Translations under genes and position numbers: made by a program | Shown here: positions 16,256 to 24,692 of the stretch, piece after piece | How the letters are laid out: every line of letters begins with the position of its first letter | Position numbering within the stretch: position 1 is the stretch's first letter | The notes under the pieces: generated by a model | What the model was told of the DNA's origin: nothing | What the model saw: the letters and a program-made list of their open reading frames with translations, nothing else | Databases searched by the model: none | Source: an uncultured Alphaproteobacteria bacterium | GTDB taxonomy: Bacteria; Pseudomonadota; Alphaproteobacteria; HIMB59; GCA-002718135 | Reading direction: 5' to 3' | Length of the DNA stretch: 43,615 nucleotides | Assembly (NCBI GenBank): GCA_902591485.1 | Contig: CACJAV010000011.1 | Coordinates: 1 to 43,615, forward strand

Positions 16256-17308
16256 ATGGACATCTCCATCATAATTTTTCTCTTGGGTGGATTATTTCTT
16301 GGGTGGTCTTTAGGTGCGAATGATGCAGCGAATGTTTTTGGAACAGCTGTTGGAACACGGATGGTGCGTTTTAAAACGGCGGCTATTGTCTGTAGTATTT
16401 TTGTAATTTTAGGTGCCATCATTAGTGGGTCAGGTACCACAGAAACATTAGGTAAACTTGGTGCCATCAATGCACTTCCTGGTGCCTTTGCTGCTTGTGT
16501 TGCTGCTGGTGTATCCGTTTATCTAATGACGAAAGCAGGGCTTCCTGTTTCTACAACGCAGGCTATTGTTGGCGCCATTGTAGGATGGAATTTGTATACT
16601 GGCTCGGACACAAATATTAGAGTACTTATTACGATACTTGGAACATGGGTGCTATGCCCTGTCATTGCTGGCGTTATCGCAATGGGATTTTTTACAATTA
16701 CAAAAAATTATCTTTTAAGAAGAAAACTACATATTCTACGATTAGATGCTTATACAAGAACAGCACTCCTTTTAGCAGGAGCTTTTGGTGCGTATAGTTT
16801 AGGTGCTAATAATATTGCTAACGTCATGGGTGTGTTTGTTCCTATCTCTCCTTTTACGGATGTTTCAATTTCTAATTTTTTTGTTTTTAGTTCCAAAGAA
16901 CAATTATTTTTACTGGGTGGATTAGCGATTGCCGTTGGTGTTTTCACCTACTCAAAAAAAGTGATGTTTACCGTTGGTAATGATCTATTAAAAATGTCAC
17001 CGGTTGCCGCTTTTATTGTTGTTATCTCTCATTCTATTGTTTTATTTTTATTTGCCTCTCAAGGTATTAGCAATTTTTTACAATCCATAAATTTACCTTC
17101 TATTCCTCTTGTTCCTGTTTCCAGTTCGCAAGCAGTTGTTGGGGCTGTAATCGGAATAGGGCTTTTAAAAGGAGGGAAAGAAGTGCAATGGTCTGTTGCT
17201 GGGAAAATTACAATTGGCTGGTTTACGCTTCCTGTAATTGCAGCATTAATATCAATGATACTTTTATTTATTCTCTCTAATATTTTTAACTTAACCGTAT
17301 CGTTTTAA
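16256..17308 (+). CDS. pit: Low-affinity inorganic phosphate transporter, PiT family
   Basis: A 350-residue permease with about ten membrane segments and both PiT signatures: LGANDAANVFGTAVGTR (about residue 20) with GLPVSTTQAIVGAIVGW (about 95), and LGANNIANVMGVFV (about 182) with PVSSSQAVVGAVIGIG (about 286). It should import phosphate, probably with H+ or Na+ and possibly as metal-phosphate. It is coupled to the DUF47 gene. It sits immediately left of the phosphonate island, which releases phosphate inside the cell; whether the proximity matters is unknown. The 3' end overlaps the opposing phosphatase gene by 4 bases. Confidence 0.93.
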   Translation: MDISIIIFLLGGLFLGWSLGANDAANVFGTAVGTRMVRFKTAAIVCSIFVILGAIISGSGTTETLGKLGAINALPGAFAACVAAGVSVYLMTKAGLPVSTTQAIVGAIVGWNLYTGSDTNIRVLITILGTWVLCPVIAGVIAMGFFTITKNYLLRRKLHILRLDAYTRTALLLAGAFGAYSLGANNIANVMGVFVPISPFTDVSISNFFVFSSKEQLFLLGGLAIAVGVFTYSKKVMFTVGNDLLKMSPVAAFIVVISHSIVLFLFASQGISNFLQSINLPSIPLVPVSSSQAVVGAVIGIGLLKGGKEVQWSVAGKITIGWFTLPVIAALISMILLFILSNIFNLTVSF

Positions 17309-17826
17309 TTTACTGCTCGGTACGCAGTGATAAAATCTTCTTGAACTTTCGTTTCTATTGCCCCTTTTCTTCTCTCTCTCACAAGTTCAATAGCATCTTT
17401 TTTTTCATAGCCAAAATCAACTAATAATATTGCGGCAATTGTTCCTGCTCGTCCTTTGCCACCTCTGCAATGAAATACAACATTCGATCCCTCAATAAGT
17501 TCATTTTTAAGTAATACTTTTGTTGTCTCCCATTTAAATTTAAAATCCTGATTGGGCGCTCCTAAATCTTGAATGGGTAAGTGATACCATTTTAAATGTT
17601 GTCGATAAATTTTCTCAACAAATAATTTTTTATCACATAACTTTTCAAATTCTTTATCTTCCACAAAAGAAGTAATCGAACTACATTGGTTTTTTGAAAA
17701 TAGTTCCAGTTGTGATGCTAGAATATTCTCATCAAATTTTCCTTCATCATTTAAACCTGGAAAAGAAGTTAAAACTATGTTGCCAGCAAATTTATTTGAA
17801 TCGATAAAATCATATGCATCAAACAT
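17305..17826 (-). CDS. Dual-specificity-type protein phosphatase
   Basis: A 173-residue cysteine-based phosphatase. The P-loop is HCRGGKGRAGT with nucleophile Cys120 and Arg126 (CX5R), and Asp87 in LPIQDLGAP is placed as general acid. The fold resembles CDKN3/DSP-type phosphatases rather than low-molecular-weight PTPs. It starts 2 bases after the stop of the PhnZ-like gene, so the two are probably one operon. The substrate is unknown: a phosphoprotein, a phosphorylated sugar or an organophosphate would all fit. A link to phosphonate metabolism is inferred from position only. Confidence 0.82.
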   Translation of the reverse strand: MFDAYDFIDSNKFAGNIVLTSFPGLNDEGKFDENILASQLELFSKNQCSSITSFVEDKEFEKLCDKKLFVEKIYRQHLKWYHLPIQDLGAPNQDFKFKWETTKVLLKNELIEGSNVVFHCRGGKGRAGTIAAILLVDFGYEKKDAIELVRERRKGAIETKVQEDFITAYRAVN

Positions 17827-17828
17827 TA

Positions 17829-18389
17829 TTAGTTTGCAGATGCTTGAAATGAATTTTCTACGTATTGTCTAAAATGCTCTAGAGACGGTGTTACTTTATT
17901 AAGTATTTTTGCCTGATCATCATACCGACGCATTTCAACAGCTTCTTTCATTTGTGGTTTGTTGATAAATTCCTCTGCTTCCTCTTTTGTGAAAATGCCA
18001 CCCTGTACTTTAAGTGACTCTTTAGATGCTTCAGATAGTTGATCATAGTACCCATCTTCTACAGCCGCCAAATATCGCTTTGATGCAACGTGTGCTCGAA
18101 TAGGAAGTGTTACTTCTTCACCAAAATATTTTGCTAAATAATCAGCTCCTAAATCTTCATGCACGCCATCTTTTCCCTCATGAATAGGATCTTTATCTTC
18201 ATATATTAGATGACCAATATCATGTAGCAGTGCTGCAGTAATAAAGGCATCAGATTTGTTATTTTGTTCAGCTAGTTCAGCACATTGAAGGGCGTGTTCT
18301 AACTGGGTAACATCTTCATTCCCGTATTGAATATCAGCACCTTTTATCTTAAGTAAATTCAAAAGTTCATTAACGATATTGTTTTTCAT
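17829..18389 (-). CDS. PhnZ-like HD-domain diiron oxygenase
   Basis: PhnZ cleaves the C-P bond of (R)-1-hydroxy-2-aminoethylphosphonate with O2, giving glycine and phosphate. This 186-residue HD protein keeps what I recall of PhnZ's key residues with matching spacing: Tyr22 and Glu25 (the substrate-induced switch pair), His32, His56-Asp57, His60, His77, His100 and Lys104 in HVASKRYL, and Arg154/Asp157 in MRRYDDQAK. It is therefore better placed with PhnZ and the phosphonate-associated HD family than with generic HD hydrolases. The usual partner PhnY*, which makes the substrate, is not in the window. It is divergent from an EamA gene (44-base gap) and leads the phosphatase gene. Confidence 0.8.
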   Translation of the reverse strand: MKNNIVNELLNLLKIKGADIQYGNEDVTQLEHALQCAELAEQNNKSDAFITAALLHDIGHLIYEDKDPIHEGKDGVHEDLGADYLAKYFGEEVTLPIRAHVASKRYLAAVEDGYYDQLSEASKESLKVQGGIFTKEEAEEFINKPQMKEAVEMRRYDDQAKILNKVTPSLEHFRQYVENSFQASAN

Positions 18390-18433
18390 ATAAAATTAGT
18401 TAGTAAAATTAATTTATATCAAAACAATTACTA

Positions 18434-19276
18434 ATGACAAGTGCATCAATATATTTTCTAATTTTTTTTGCAGCATTTTTACATGCTTTATGGAATATAA
18501 TTATTAAATCACTTGATTACTCATTAGCGGGGATTGCCGTAAAAGTTTTTTTTCAAAGTATTATTTTTTTTCCAATTATTTTTTTTGTACCTTTTCCAGA
18601 AGGAATAACATGGTTTTATATAACCTGTTCATTCTTATTACATAGTCTATATTTTATTCTATTAGGAAGCATGTATGATCGAAAAGATCTAACGTTTATC
18701 TATCCAGTTGCAAGAGGTTGTGCTCCTATTTTTGTAACAATTTTATCTTTCATTTTTCTAAAAGATATAATTCCCTTTTTTGGCTTAGTTGGTATTTTAA
18801 TTATTTGCGTTGCCTTGTTATTAATATCATTTAGTAACTTCAATACAAAAGTAGATTTTAAAACAATTGGTATTTCTATTTTTATAGCTTTTTTAATTTC
18901 CATTTATACTTTTTCAGATGGAGCTGGTGTAAGATCAGTAGACAATAGTTTATCATTTATTGTTTGGAACTTTTTTTTAGGTGGATGGATTTCTATCGGT
19001 TATGTATACCTTACAAAAAGAGAAGATTTATTTAGTTTAAAAATTAAAGATTTGATTTTAATTTTATCTGCAACAATAGTTTCATTTACCGCCTATGCTA
19101 TAATTATCTGGTCAATGAAATACGAACCTTTTGGTATTGTTGCTTCTATGAGAGAATCCAGCATAATATTTGCACCATTACTTGGTTTAATATTTTTAAA
19201 GGAAAAAATTAGTCCTATAAGAATAATATCCAGTATTTTATTCTTTTTAGGAGTTGTTTTTATATTTAATGCTTAA
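18434..19276 (+). CDS. EamA/DMT-family transporter, left flank of the phosphonate island
   Basis: A 280-residue protein with ten predicted membrane segments in two EamA repeats. It is a clear paralogue of the 280-residue protein at 32251: shared segments include FxYPxARG, the DGxxVRS motif, and WSMKYEPFGIVASMRESSI against the corresponding WSMQF...SSIREVSI. Both have the same N-terminal pattern before HAxW. Family members export or import small metabolites; the substrate here is unknown. It is 101 bases upstream of aepX on the same strand and divergent from the PhnZ-like gene. Confidence 0.85.
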   Translation: MTSASIYFLIFFAAFLHALWNIIIKSLDYSLAGIAVKVFFQSIIFFPIIFFVPFPEGITWFYITCSFLLHSLYFILLGSMYDRKDLTFIYPVARGCAPIFVTILSFIFLKDIIPFFGLVGILIICVALLLISFSNFNTKVDFKTIGISIFIAFLISIYTFSDGAGVRSVDNSLSFIVWNFFLGGWISIGYVYLTKREDLFSLKIKDLILILSATIVSFTAYAIIIWSMKYEPFGIVASMRESSIIFAPLLGLIFLKEKISPIRIISSILFFLGVVFIFNA

Positions 19277-19324
19277 TTTTAGCGATTTAGTAATCTTTTT
19301 TAAAATAAAATAAAATTAAATTGC

Positions 19325-19352
19325 TTGAATTAATTCCTTTTTTATCTTTAAT
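19325..19352 (+). promoter_or_regulatory. Possible sigma-70 promoter for aepX
   Basis: TTGAAT (19325-19330) and TTTAAT (19347-19352) are separated by 16 bases, giving a transcript starting about 30 bases before the aepX start. In such AT-rich DNA matches arise easily, so this is a weak call. Confidence 0.3.
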
Positions 19353-19380
19353 AAAACAAATAGTTTAAATTTTATCAATG

Positions 19381-19386
19381 GGAGGT
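19381..19386 (+). promoter_or_regulatory. Shine-Dalgarno that fixes the aepX start
   Basis: GGAGGT lies just before the ATG at 19390. Strong ribosome-binding sites are rare in this window, and this one falls inside the longer reading frame that begins at ATG 19378, which makes 19390 the better start and suggests high expression of the binding protein. Confidence 0.75.
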
Positions 19387-19389
19387 AAG

Positions 19390-20409
19390 ATGAAAAAAAT
19401 AACTACTTTAATAAGCTTTGTAGCTGTATTTTTTTTAAGTTTAGTTAATGCTAATGCTGGTTCTTTGACAGTGTATACTGCAATTGAAGCAGAAGATTTA
19501 AAAAGATATGCAGCAACTTTTAATGAAGATCATCCAGATATAGAAATTAATTGGGTTCGTGACTCAACCGGTATTGTTACTGCTAAATTATTAGCAGAAA
19601 AAAATAATCCGCAAGCAGATATTATTTGGGGATTGGCTGGAACAAGTCTGATGTTAATGAAAGGGGAAGGGATGTTTGAGCCTTATTCTCCAAAAGGAAT
19701 AGAAAAACTTGATCCAAAATTTCGTGATGGTGATGAGCCAGCTTCATGGACAGGAATTGATGCTTGGGTTGCTGCTGTTTGTGTGAATACAGTTGAAATG
19801 GAAAAGCATGGTTTCTCAATGCCTAGTTCTTGGGAAGATTTAACTAAACCTGAGTATGAAGGACATGTAGCAATGCCAAATCCAAATTCATCAGGAACAG
19901 GCTTCTTAGATGTTTCAAGTTGGTTACAAATTTTTGGTGAAGATGGTGGTTGGGACTTTATGGATAGACTTCATAAAAATATTTCCCACTATACTCATTC
20001 AGGTTCAAAACCTTGTAAACAAGCTGCTGCAGGAGAAGTGCCTATAGGAGTTTCTTTTGCATTTAGAGGTGCAAGATCTAAAGCAAAAGGTGCACCAATT
20101 GAAATTATTGTTCCATCTGAAGGTGTTGGATGGGAAATGGAAGCAAATGCAATAATTAAGGGTACTGATAACTTAGAGGATGCAAAAACTTTAGCAGACT
20201 GGGCTATTACTCAAAAAGCAATGGAAATGTACAATGAAGCATATGCTGTTGTTGGAATGCCTGGAGTTGCAAAACCAGTTGAGCATTTCCCTCCAGGTTT
20301 ATTGGATGCAATGATCAAAAATGATTTTGAGTTTGCGGCAACAAATAGAAAAGCTATCCTTGCTGAATGGCAAAAAAGATACGATTCTAAATCTGAACCT
20401 AAAAGTTAA
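19390..20409 (+). CDS. aepX: 2-aminoethylphosphonate ABC transporter, periplasmic binding protein
   Basis: A 339-residue extracellular solute-binding protein (family 1 type) with a signal peptide (MKKITTLISF to about residue 23, ANA). The mature protein begins SLTVYTAIEAEDLKRY, and segments such as PNPNSSGTGF and FRGARSKAKGAP match the AepX/PhnS2 group that binds 2-AEP. The assignment is supported by phnW, aepV and aepW downstream. An ATG four codons upstream (19378) is disfavoured because it would bury the Shine-Dalgarno and spoil the signal peptide. A strong hairpin follows the stop, probably giving this gene more mRNA than the rest of the operon. The alternative name is phnS. Confidence 0.88.
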   Translation: MKKITTLISFVAVFFLSLVNANAGSLTVYTAIEAEDLKRYAATFNEDHPDIEINWVRDSTGIVTAKLLAEKNNPQADIIWGLAGTSLMLMKGEGMFEPYSPKGIEKLDPKFRDGDEPASWTGIDAWVAAVCVNTVEMEKHGFSMPSSWEDLTKPEYEGHVAMPNPNSSGTGFLDVSSWLQIFGEDGGWDFMDRLHKNISHYTHSGSKPCKQAAAGEVPIGVSFAFRGARSKAKGAPIEIIVPSEGVGWEMEANAIIKGTDNLEDAKTLADWAITQKAMEMYNEAYAVVGMPGVAKPVEHFPPGLLDAMIKNDFEFAATNRKAILAEWQKRYDSKSEPKS

Positions 20410-20425
20410 TTATTATCTATGATAT

Positions 20426-20463
20426 AAAAAGCTTACAAATAATTTTGTAAGCTTTTTATTTTT
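20426..20463 (+). terminator. Intercistronic hairpin/attenuator between aepX and aepV
   Basis: AAAAAGCTTACAAA (20426-20439) pairs fully with TTTGTAAGCTTTTT (20444-20457) over a 4-base loop, and the T-rich tract continues to 20463. It is the best intrinsic-terminator-like hairpin in the window. It ends 8 bases before the aepV ATG, leaving no room for a new promoter, so aepV-aepW must rely on read-through. It may also protect the aepX mRNA 3' end. Confidence 0.85.
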
Positions 20464-20471
20464 GTAATTTT

Positions 20472-21533
20472 ATGGAACAATATCTATCAGTTAAAAATAT
20501 CAATAAGTTCTTTGGAAATTTTCAAGCACTTAATAATGTAAGTTTTGATGTTAAGGAGGGTGAGTTTGTATGTATACTAGGTCCTTCAGGATGTGGAAAA
20601 ACAACTTTACTAAGAGTAATCGCGGGATTAGAAAGTCAATCAGAAGGATTTATTAATCAAAATAATAAAGACATATCTTTACTTCCTCCTGATCAAAGAG
20701 ATTTTGGTATTGTATTTCAGTCCTATGCTTTATTTCCAAACTTAAGTGTAAAAAATAATATATCCTTTGGATTAAAAACAAGAAAACAAAATAAAGGCAC
20801 AATCGATAAAAGAGTTGATGAATTATTGAAATTAGTTGGTTTAAGTGATCATATAAATAAATTTTCTGCTCAACTATCTGGTGGTGAACAACAACGTGTT
20901 GCATTAGCAAGAGCTTTAGCCCCTTCACCTGGATTACTATTACTAGATGAACCTCTTTCCGCACTAGATGCAAAGGTAAGACAACATTTAAGATTAGAAA
21001 TAAAAAATCTTCAAAGACAACTAGGAGTAACAACTATTATGGTTACTCATGATCAAGAAGAGGCATTAACTATGGCTGATAGAATTATACTGATGAATAA
21101 TGGTATAATTGAACAAGAAGGATCACCTCAAGATCTTTATTCAAAACCTAAAACTGCATTTTCTGCAAATTTTATAGGAACGACAAATTTATTTAAAGCT
21201 AAGAAAATTTCTGAGAATAGTCTCGAAATTAATGGATCTACTTTAGAGTGTAGCGAAAATATAAATGAAGATTTATTTACAGTAACAATAAGACCTGAAG
21301 ATATTAAAATTTGTGAGAGTGATAATGAAAAAAATATTTTACAAGGAACAATCAAGGAACTTGAATTTTTAGGATCTAATATAAGAGGACACATAGAAGT
21401 TGATTTTAAGTCACAAAAAGCAAATGTAATTTGTAATTTCGCTTCTGAATATATTTTAAAAAATAATATTCAAAATAATTCAACTGTTAATATTTCACTA
21501 CAACCACACGCTCTTAAAATTGTTAAAACATAA
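20472..21533 (+). CDS. aepV: 2-aminoethylphosphonate ABC transporter, ATPase
   Basis: A 353-residue ABC ATPase of the spermidine/iron/phosphonate (PotA/FbpC/PhnT) type. Walker A GPSGCGKTT (about 37-45), signature LSGGEQQR (about 136-143), Walker B LLLLDEP, and a C-terminal TOBE-like regulatory region (about 240-353, with VTIRPEDIKI) are present. It lies directly after the hairpin and 8 bases before aepW. It would energise AEP import with AepX and AepW. PhnT is an alternative name. Confidence 0.88.
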   Translation: MEQYLSVKNINKFFGNFQALNNVSFDVKEGEFVCILGPSGCGKTTLLRVIAGLESQSEGFINQNNKDISLLPPDQRDFGIVFQSYALFPNLSVKNNISFGLKTRKQNKGTIDKRVDELLKLVGLSDHINKFSAQLSGGEQQRVALARALAPSPGLLLLDEPLSALDAKVRQHLRLEIKNLQRQLGVTTIMVTHDQEEALTMADRIILMNNGIIEQEGSPQDLYSKPKTAFSANFIGTTNLFKAKKISENSLEINGSTLECSENINEDLFTVTIRPEDIKICESDNEKNILQGTIKELEFLGSNIRGHIEVDFKSQKANVICNFASEYILKNNIQNNSTVNISLQPHALKIVKT

Positions 21534-21541
21534 ATTTTACT

Positions 21542-23209
21542 ATGAAAAAAAGTAAAGACGATTATTTAACTATATTTTTTATATCAATTATTGGTATTTA
21601 TATTTTTATTGCTCTTGCCTTTCCAATGTATGCAATATTATCAAAAAGTGTTGAAAATCAAGATGGTATTTTTATAGGTTTTGAAAACTATCAAAGTTAT
21701 TTTTCAAATCCTGCCTTAGTATATTCAATATATAACAGTTTGTTTGTTTCCATCATCACTATGGTTATTACAATAACTTTAGCATTTATTTTTGCTTATG
21801 CGCTTACTAAAAGTCGAATGGCTGCAAAAGGTATGTTTCGTTCAATTGCAATGATTCCAATTTTAGTTCCTTCACTGTTGTCTGGAATTTCTCTTATTTA
21901 TCTTTTTGGAAAGCAAGGAATATTCAGAGAGTTACTAATGGGTTATGAAATATATGGTCCTATAGGTATTATTATTGCTGAAGTATTTTATACATTCCCT
22001 CATGCACTATTAATTATTATAACTGCACTATCAATTGGCGATGCAAGATTGTATGAGGCTGCAAAAGTTTTACGTTCAAAATCTGTTCGAACTTTTTTTA
22101 CAGTTACTCTTCCGTCAGCAAAATATGGTGTAATTAGTGCAGCATTTGTTGTTTTTACTTTGGTGATTACAGACTTTGGTATTCCTAAAGTAATTGGCGG
22201 TCAATTTAATGTACTTGCAGTAGATGTTTACAAACAAGTAATAGGGCAACAAAATTTTGAAATGGGAGCGGTAGTAAGTGTAGTACTTATTTTTCCAGCT
22301 CTTCTAGCTTTTGTTGTTGATCGTATAGTTCAAAGAAAACAAGTAGCTATATTAACTTCTCGCTCAGTTGTTCATGAGCCAATCAAGAATAAAAAATTTG
22401 ATACAATTATGTTTATTTATTGTTCTATAATTTCAGTGTTTATACTAACTATTATAGGAATGTGCTTATATGCAAGTCTTGTAACTTTTTGGCCTTATAA
22501 CTTAACTCTTTCATTAACTAATTATCAATTTGATCTAATGGATGGAGGTGGGTGGGATTCGTATTATAATTCAATTCGAATGGCCTGTTATACTGCTTTT
22601 TTTGGAACAATAATTGTATTTGCAGGTGCCTATTTTGTTGAAAAATCAAGAAGTGTAAAAACTGGTCGTTCAATTCTGCATTTGTTATCGATGATGCCCA
22701 TGGCTATACCTGGATTGGTATTGGGATTAGCCTACATATTCTTTTTTAATCATCCTGATAATCCTCTAAACTTTATATATGGCACAATGGCTATATTAGT
22801 AATTTGTACAATTACACATTTCTATACTGTATCACATTTAACAGCCCTTACATCCTTGAAACAAATAGATAATGAGTTTGAGCATGTTTCATCTTCTTTA
22901 AAACAACCTTTTTATAAAACTTTTTTTAAAGTGACAGTCCCTATTAGTCTTCCAGCAATTTTTGAAATTGGAATTTATTTTTTTGTTAATGCCATGACTA
23001 CTGTATCTGCTGTTGTTTTTCTATATAGTTCAAAAACAAATTTAGCATCTGTTGCAGTGTTAAATATGGATGACGCTGGTGACATTGCACCTGCTGCTGC
23101 TATGGGGATGATGATTTTTTATACTAATGCTGCGGTTAGAATAATTTATGTTCTTATAACTAAAAAAGTATTGGTTAAATTTCAAAAATGGCGGATAAAA
23201 ACTGCATAG
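21542..23209 (+). CDS. aepW: 2-aminoethylphosphonate ABC transporter, fused permease
   Basis: A 555-residue inner-membrane permease holding two BPD_transp_1 units in one chain (about residues 60-265 and 350-550), with about 12 membrane segments. Both coupling (EAA) loops are visible: YEAAKVLRSKSVRTFFTVTLPSA (in part) in the first half and FEHVSSSLKQPFYKTFFKVTVP (in part) in the second. This fused arrangement is standard for the AepW/PhnU2 and FbpB group, so the length does not reflect an unusual fusion. It follows aepV by 8 bases and precedes the FAD oxidoreductase by 13 bases. Confidence 0.88.
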   Translation: MKKSKDDYLTIFFISIIGIYIFIALAFPMYAILSKSVENQDGIFIGFENYQSYFSNPALVYSIYNSLFVSIITMVITITLAFIFAYALTKSRMAAKGMFRSIAMIPILVPSLLSGISLIYLFGKQGIFRELLMGYEIYGPIGIIIAEVFYTFPHALLIIITALSIGDARLYEAAKVLRSKSVRTFFTVTLPSAKYGVISAAFVVFTLVITDFGIPKVIGGQFNVLAVDVYKQVIGQQNFEMGAVVSVVLIFPALLAFVVDRIVQRKQVAILTSRSVVHEPIKNKKFDTIMFIYCSIISVFILTIIGMCLYASLVTFWPYNLTLSLTNYQFDLMDGGGWDSYYNSIRMACYTAFFGTIIVFAGAYFVEKSRSVKTGRSILHLLSMMPMAIPGLVLGLAYIFFFNHPDNPLNFIYGTMAILVICTITHFYTVSHLTALTSLKQIDNEFEHVSSSLKQPFYKTFFKVTVPISLPAIFEIGIYFFVNAMTTVSAVVFLYSSKTNLASVAVLNMDDAGDIAPAAAMGMMIFYTNAAVRIIYVLITKKVLVKFQKWRIKTA

Positions 23210-23222
23210 TATATTTTTTTAA

Positions 23223-24632
23223 ATGCTAAATCATTATCAATCACCTTGGTTCAAGGAAGCTCTAAATGCTGAAGGTGAAATATCAATAAATCAATTAACT
23301 TCTAAAGAAACTAGTGATGTTTGTATTGTTGGTGGAGGTTACACTGGTCTTTGGACTGCATTAAAAATTAAAGAAAAAAACCCTGCATTAAAAATAATAA
23401 TCATTGAAAAAGACTTATGTGGAAGTGGTGCTTCAGGTCGAAATGGTGGATGTATGATACCTCTTTCATCTAAATTTCCTGCTATGAAAACAATTGTTGG
23501 AACTAAAGATGCTATTAAAATGGTGAAAGCAAGTGAGGAAGCATTGAATAAAATAAAAGATTTCTGTGAATTAAATAATATTGATGCTCAGATACGAATA
23601 AATGGAATTGTGTATGCAGCAACAAATAATAAACACCGAGGTGGTTTTGATAATTTAATCAGTGAGTTGAAAGAAAATAATATTAATAGTTGGAAAAAAC
23701 TGTCAAAAGAAAAAGTTCAAAATTTAACTGGTTCAAATAGAAACATTGATGGTTATTTTTCACCAATTGGTGGAAGTTTACAACCAGCTTTATTGGTAAG
23801 AGGTTTAAAAAAGATTGCAGAAAAAAAAGGGATAACAATTTTTGAACGTAGCCAAATGTTATCTTATAAAAATAAAAGTAAAATAATTGTTAAATCAACG
23901 AACGGATCAGTAGAATGTAAAAAATTAGTTGTTGCAATAAATGCCTGGACTCCATCTTTTTTTAATTTTTTATCCAGAAGTGTAATTTTAGTTTCATCAG
24001 ATATGATTATTAGTGAGCCAATAAGTAGTGAATTAGAAAAATTAAATTTAAATAATGGATTAGTGGTTTTGGATTCCAATTTATTTACACATTATTATCG
24101 TTCTACAATAGATGGACGTATAATTTTTGGAAAAGGTGGAAATACTTTTTCACTAAACAATAAGGTAATTAAATCTTTTGACGGCCCTAGTAGTATTGAA
24201 AACTTTTTAAAAAAATCTCTAATTAATTTTTTTCCATCTTTATTGAATAAAAAAATTACACAATCATGGAATGGCCCTTCTGAAAGAACAAAAACTGGGT
24301 TTCCATTTTTTGGGTATCATCCAAAAAATAAAAACATCATATATGGATTTGGATACTCAGGTAATGGTATTTTACCTACTTTTGTAGGAGGAGAAATATT
24401 AAGTGATATGGTTTTAGAAGAAAAGAATGGTTGGACAAAAAGTAATTTTTGCAAAGGGCCAATAAAACTTTTTCCTCCAGAGCCTTTTAGATGGATAGGC
24501 GCAGTGATTATAAGGAATGCTGTAAGAAGAAAAGAGTATGCTGAACAAAACGAGCTAAACCCTAGCTGGATTGACAAGCAACTTGCAAAATTAGCAACAT
24601 CTGTTGGCAGGGTTGATAGAATAAAAGATTAG
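23223..24632 (+). CDS. FAD-dependent amine oxidoreductase (DAO family) of the phosphonate operon
   Basis: A 469-residue DAO-type flavoenzyme. The dinucleotide site VGGGYTGLWTA (about 36-45), the ribose-binding Glu62 and GASGRNGG (69-76) are clear, with a C-terminal FAD segment FGYSGNGI (about 378). It lies between the AEP importer and phnW, so an aminophosphonate substrate is likely. FAD oxidases recurrent in phosphonate clusters (called PbfC/PbfD in the literature, from memory) oxidise AEP or N-alkylated AEP to phosphonoacetaldehyde. Which type this is cannot be told from sequence by eye. It may supply the PhnY-PhnA route independently of PhnW. Confidence 0.82.
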   Translation: MLNHYQSPWFKEALNAEGEISINQLTSKETSDVCIVGGGYTGLWTALKIKEKNPALKIIIIEKDLCGSGASGRNGGCMIPLSSKFPAMKTIVGTKDAIKMVKASEEALNKIKDFCELNNIDAQIRINGIVYAATNNKHRGGFDNLISELKENNINSWKKLSKEKVQNLTGSNRNIDGYFSPIGGSLQPALLVRGLKKIAEKKGITIFERSQMLSYKNKSKIIVKSTNGSVECKKLVVAINAWTPSFFNFLSRSVILVSSDMIISEPISSELEKLNLNNGLVVLDSNLFTHYYRSTIDGRIIFGKGGNTFSLNNKVIKSFDGPSSIENFLKKSLINFFPSLLNKKITQSWNGPSERTKTGFPFFGYHPKNKNIIYGFGYSGNGILPTFVGGEILSDMVLEEKNGWTKSNFCKGPIKLFPPEPFRWIGAVIIRNAVRRKEYAEQNELNPSWIDKQLAKLATSVGRVDRIKD

Positions 24633-24692
24633 TAAAAAAAGAATATTAAAAATAAATGTGGAACAAGATAAATATTTCTTTATTTGATAATT

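Noticed and set aside
19378-19389. Upstream ATG for aepX
   Set aside because: It would place the Shine-Dalgarno inside the coding sequence and add four residues before a complete signal peptide.
24633-24692. Possible hairpin or promoter before phnW
   Set aside because: Only short A/T pairing is visible, which is expected by chance at this composition.
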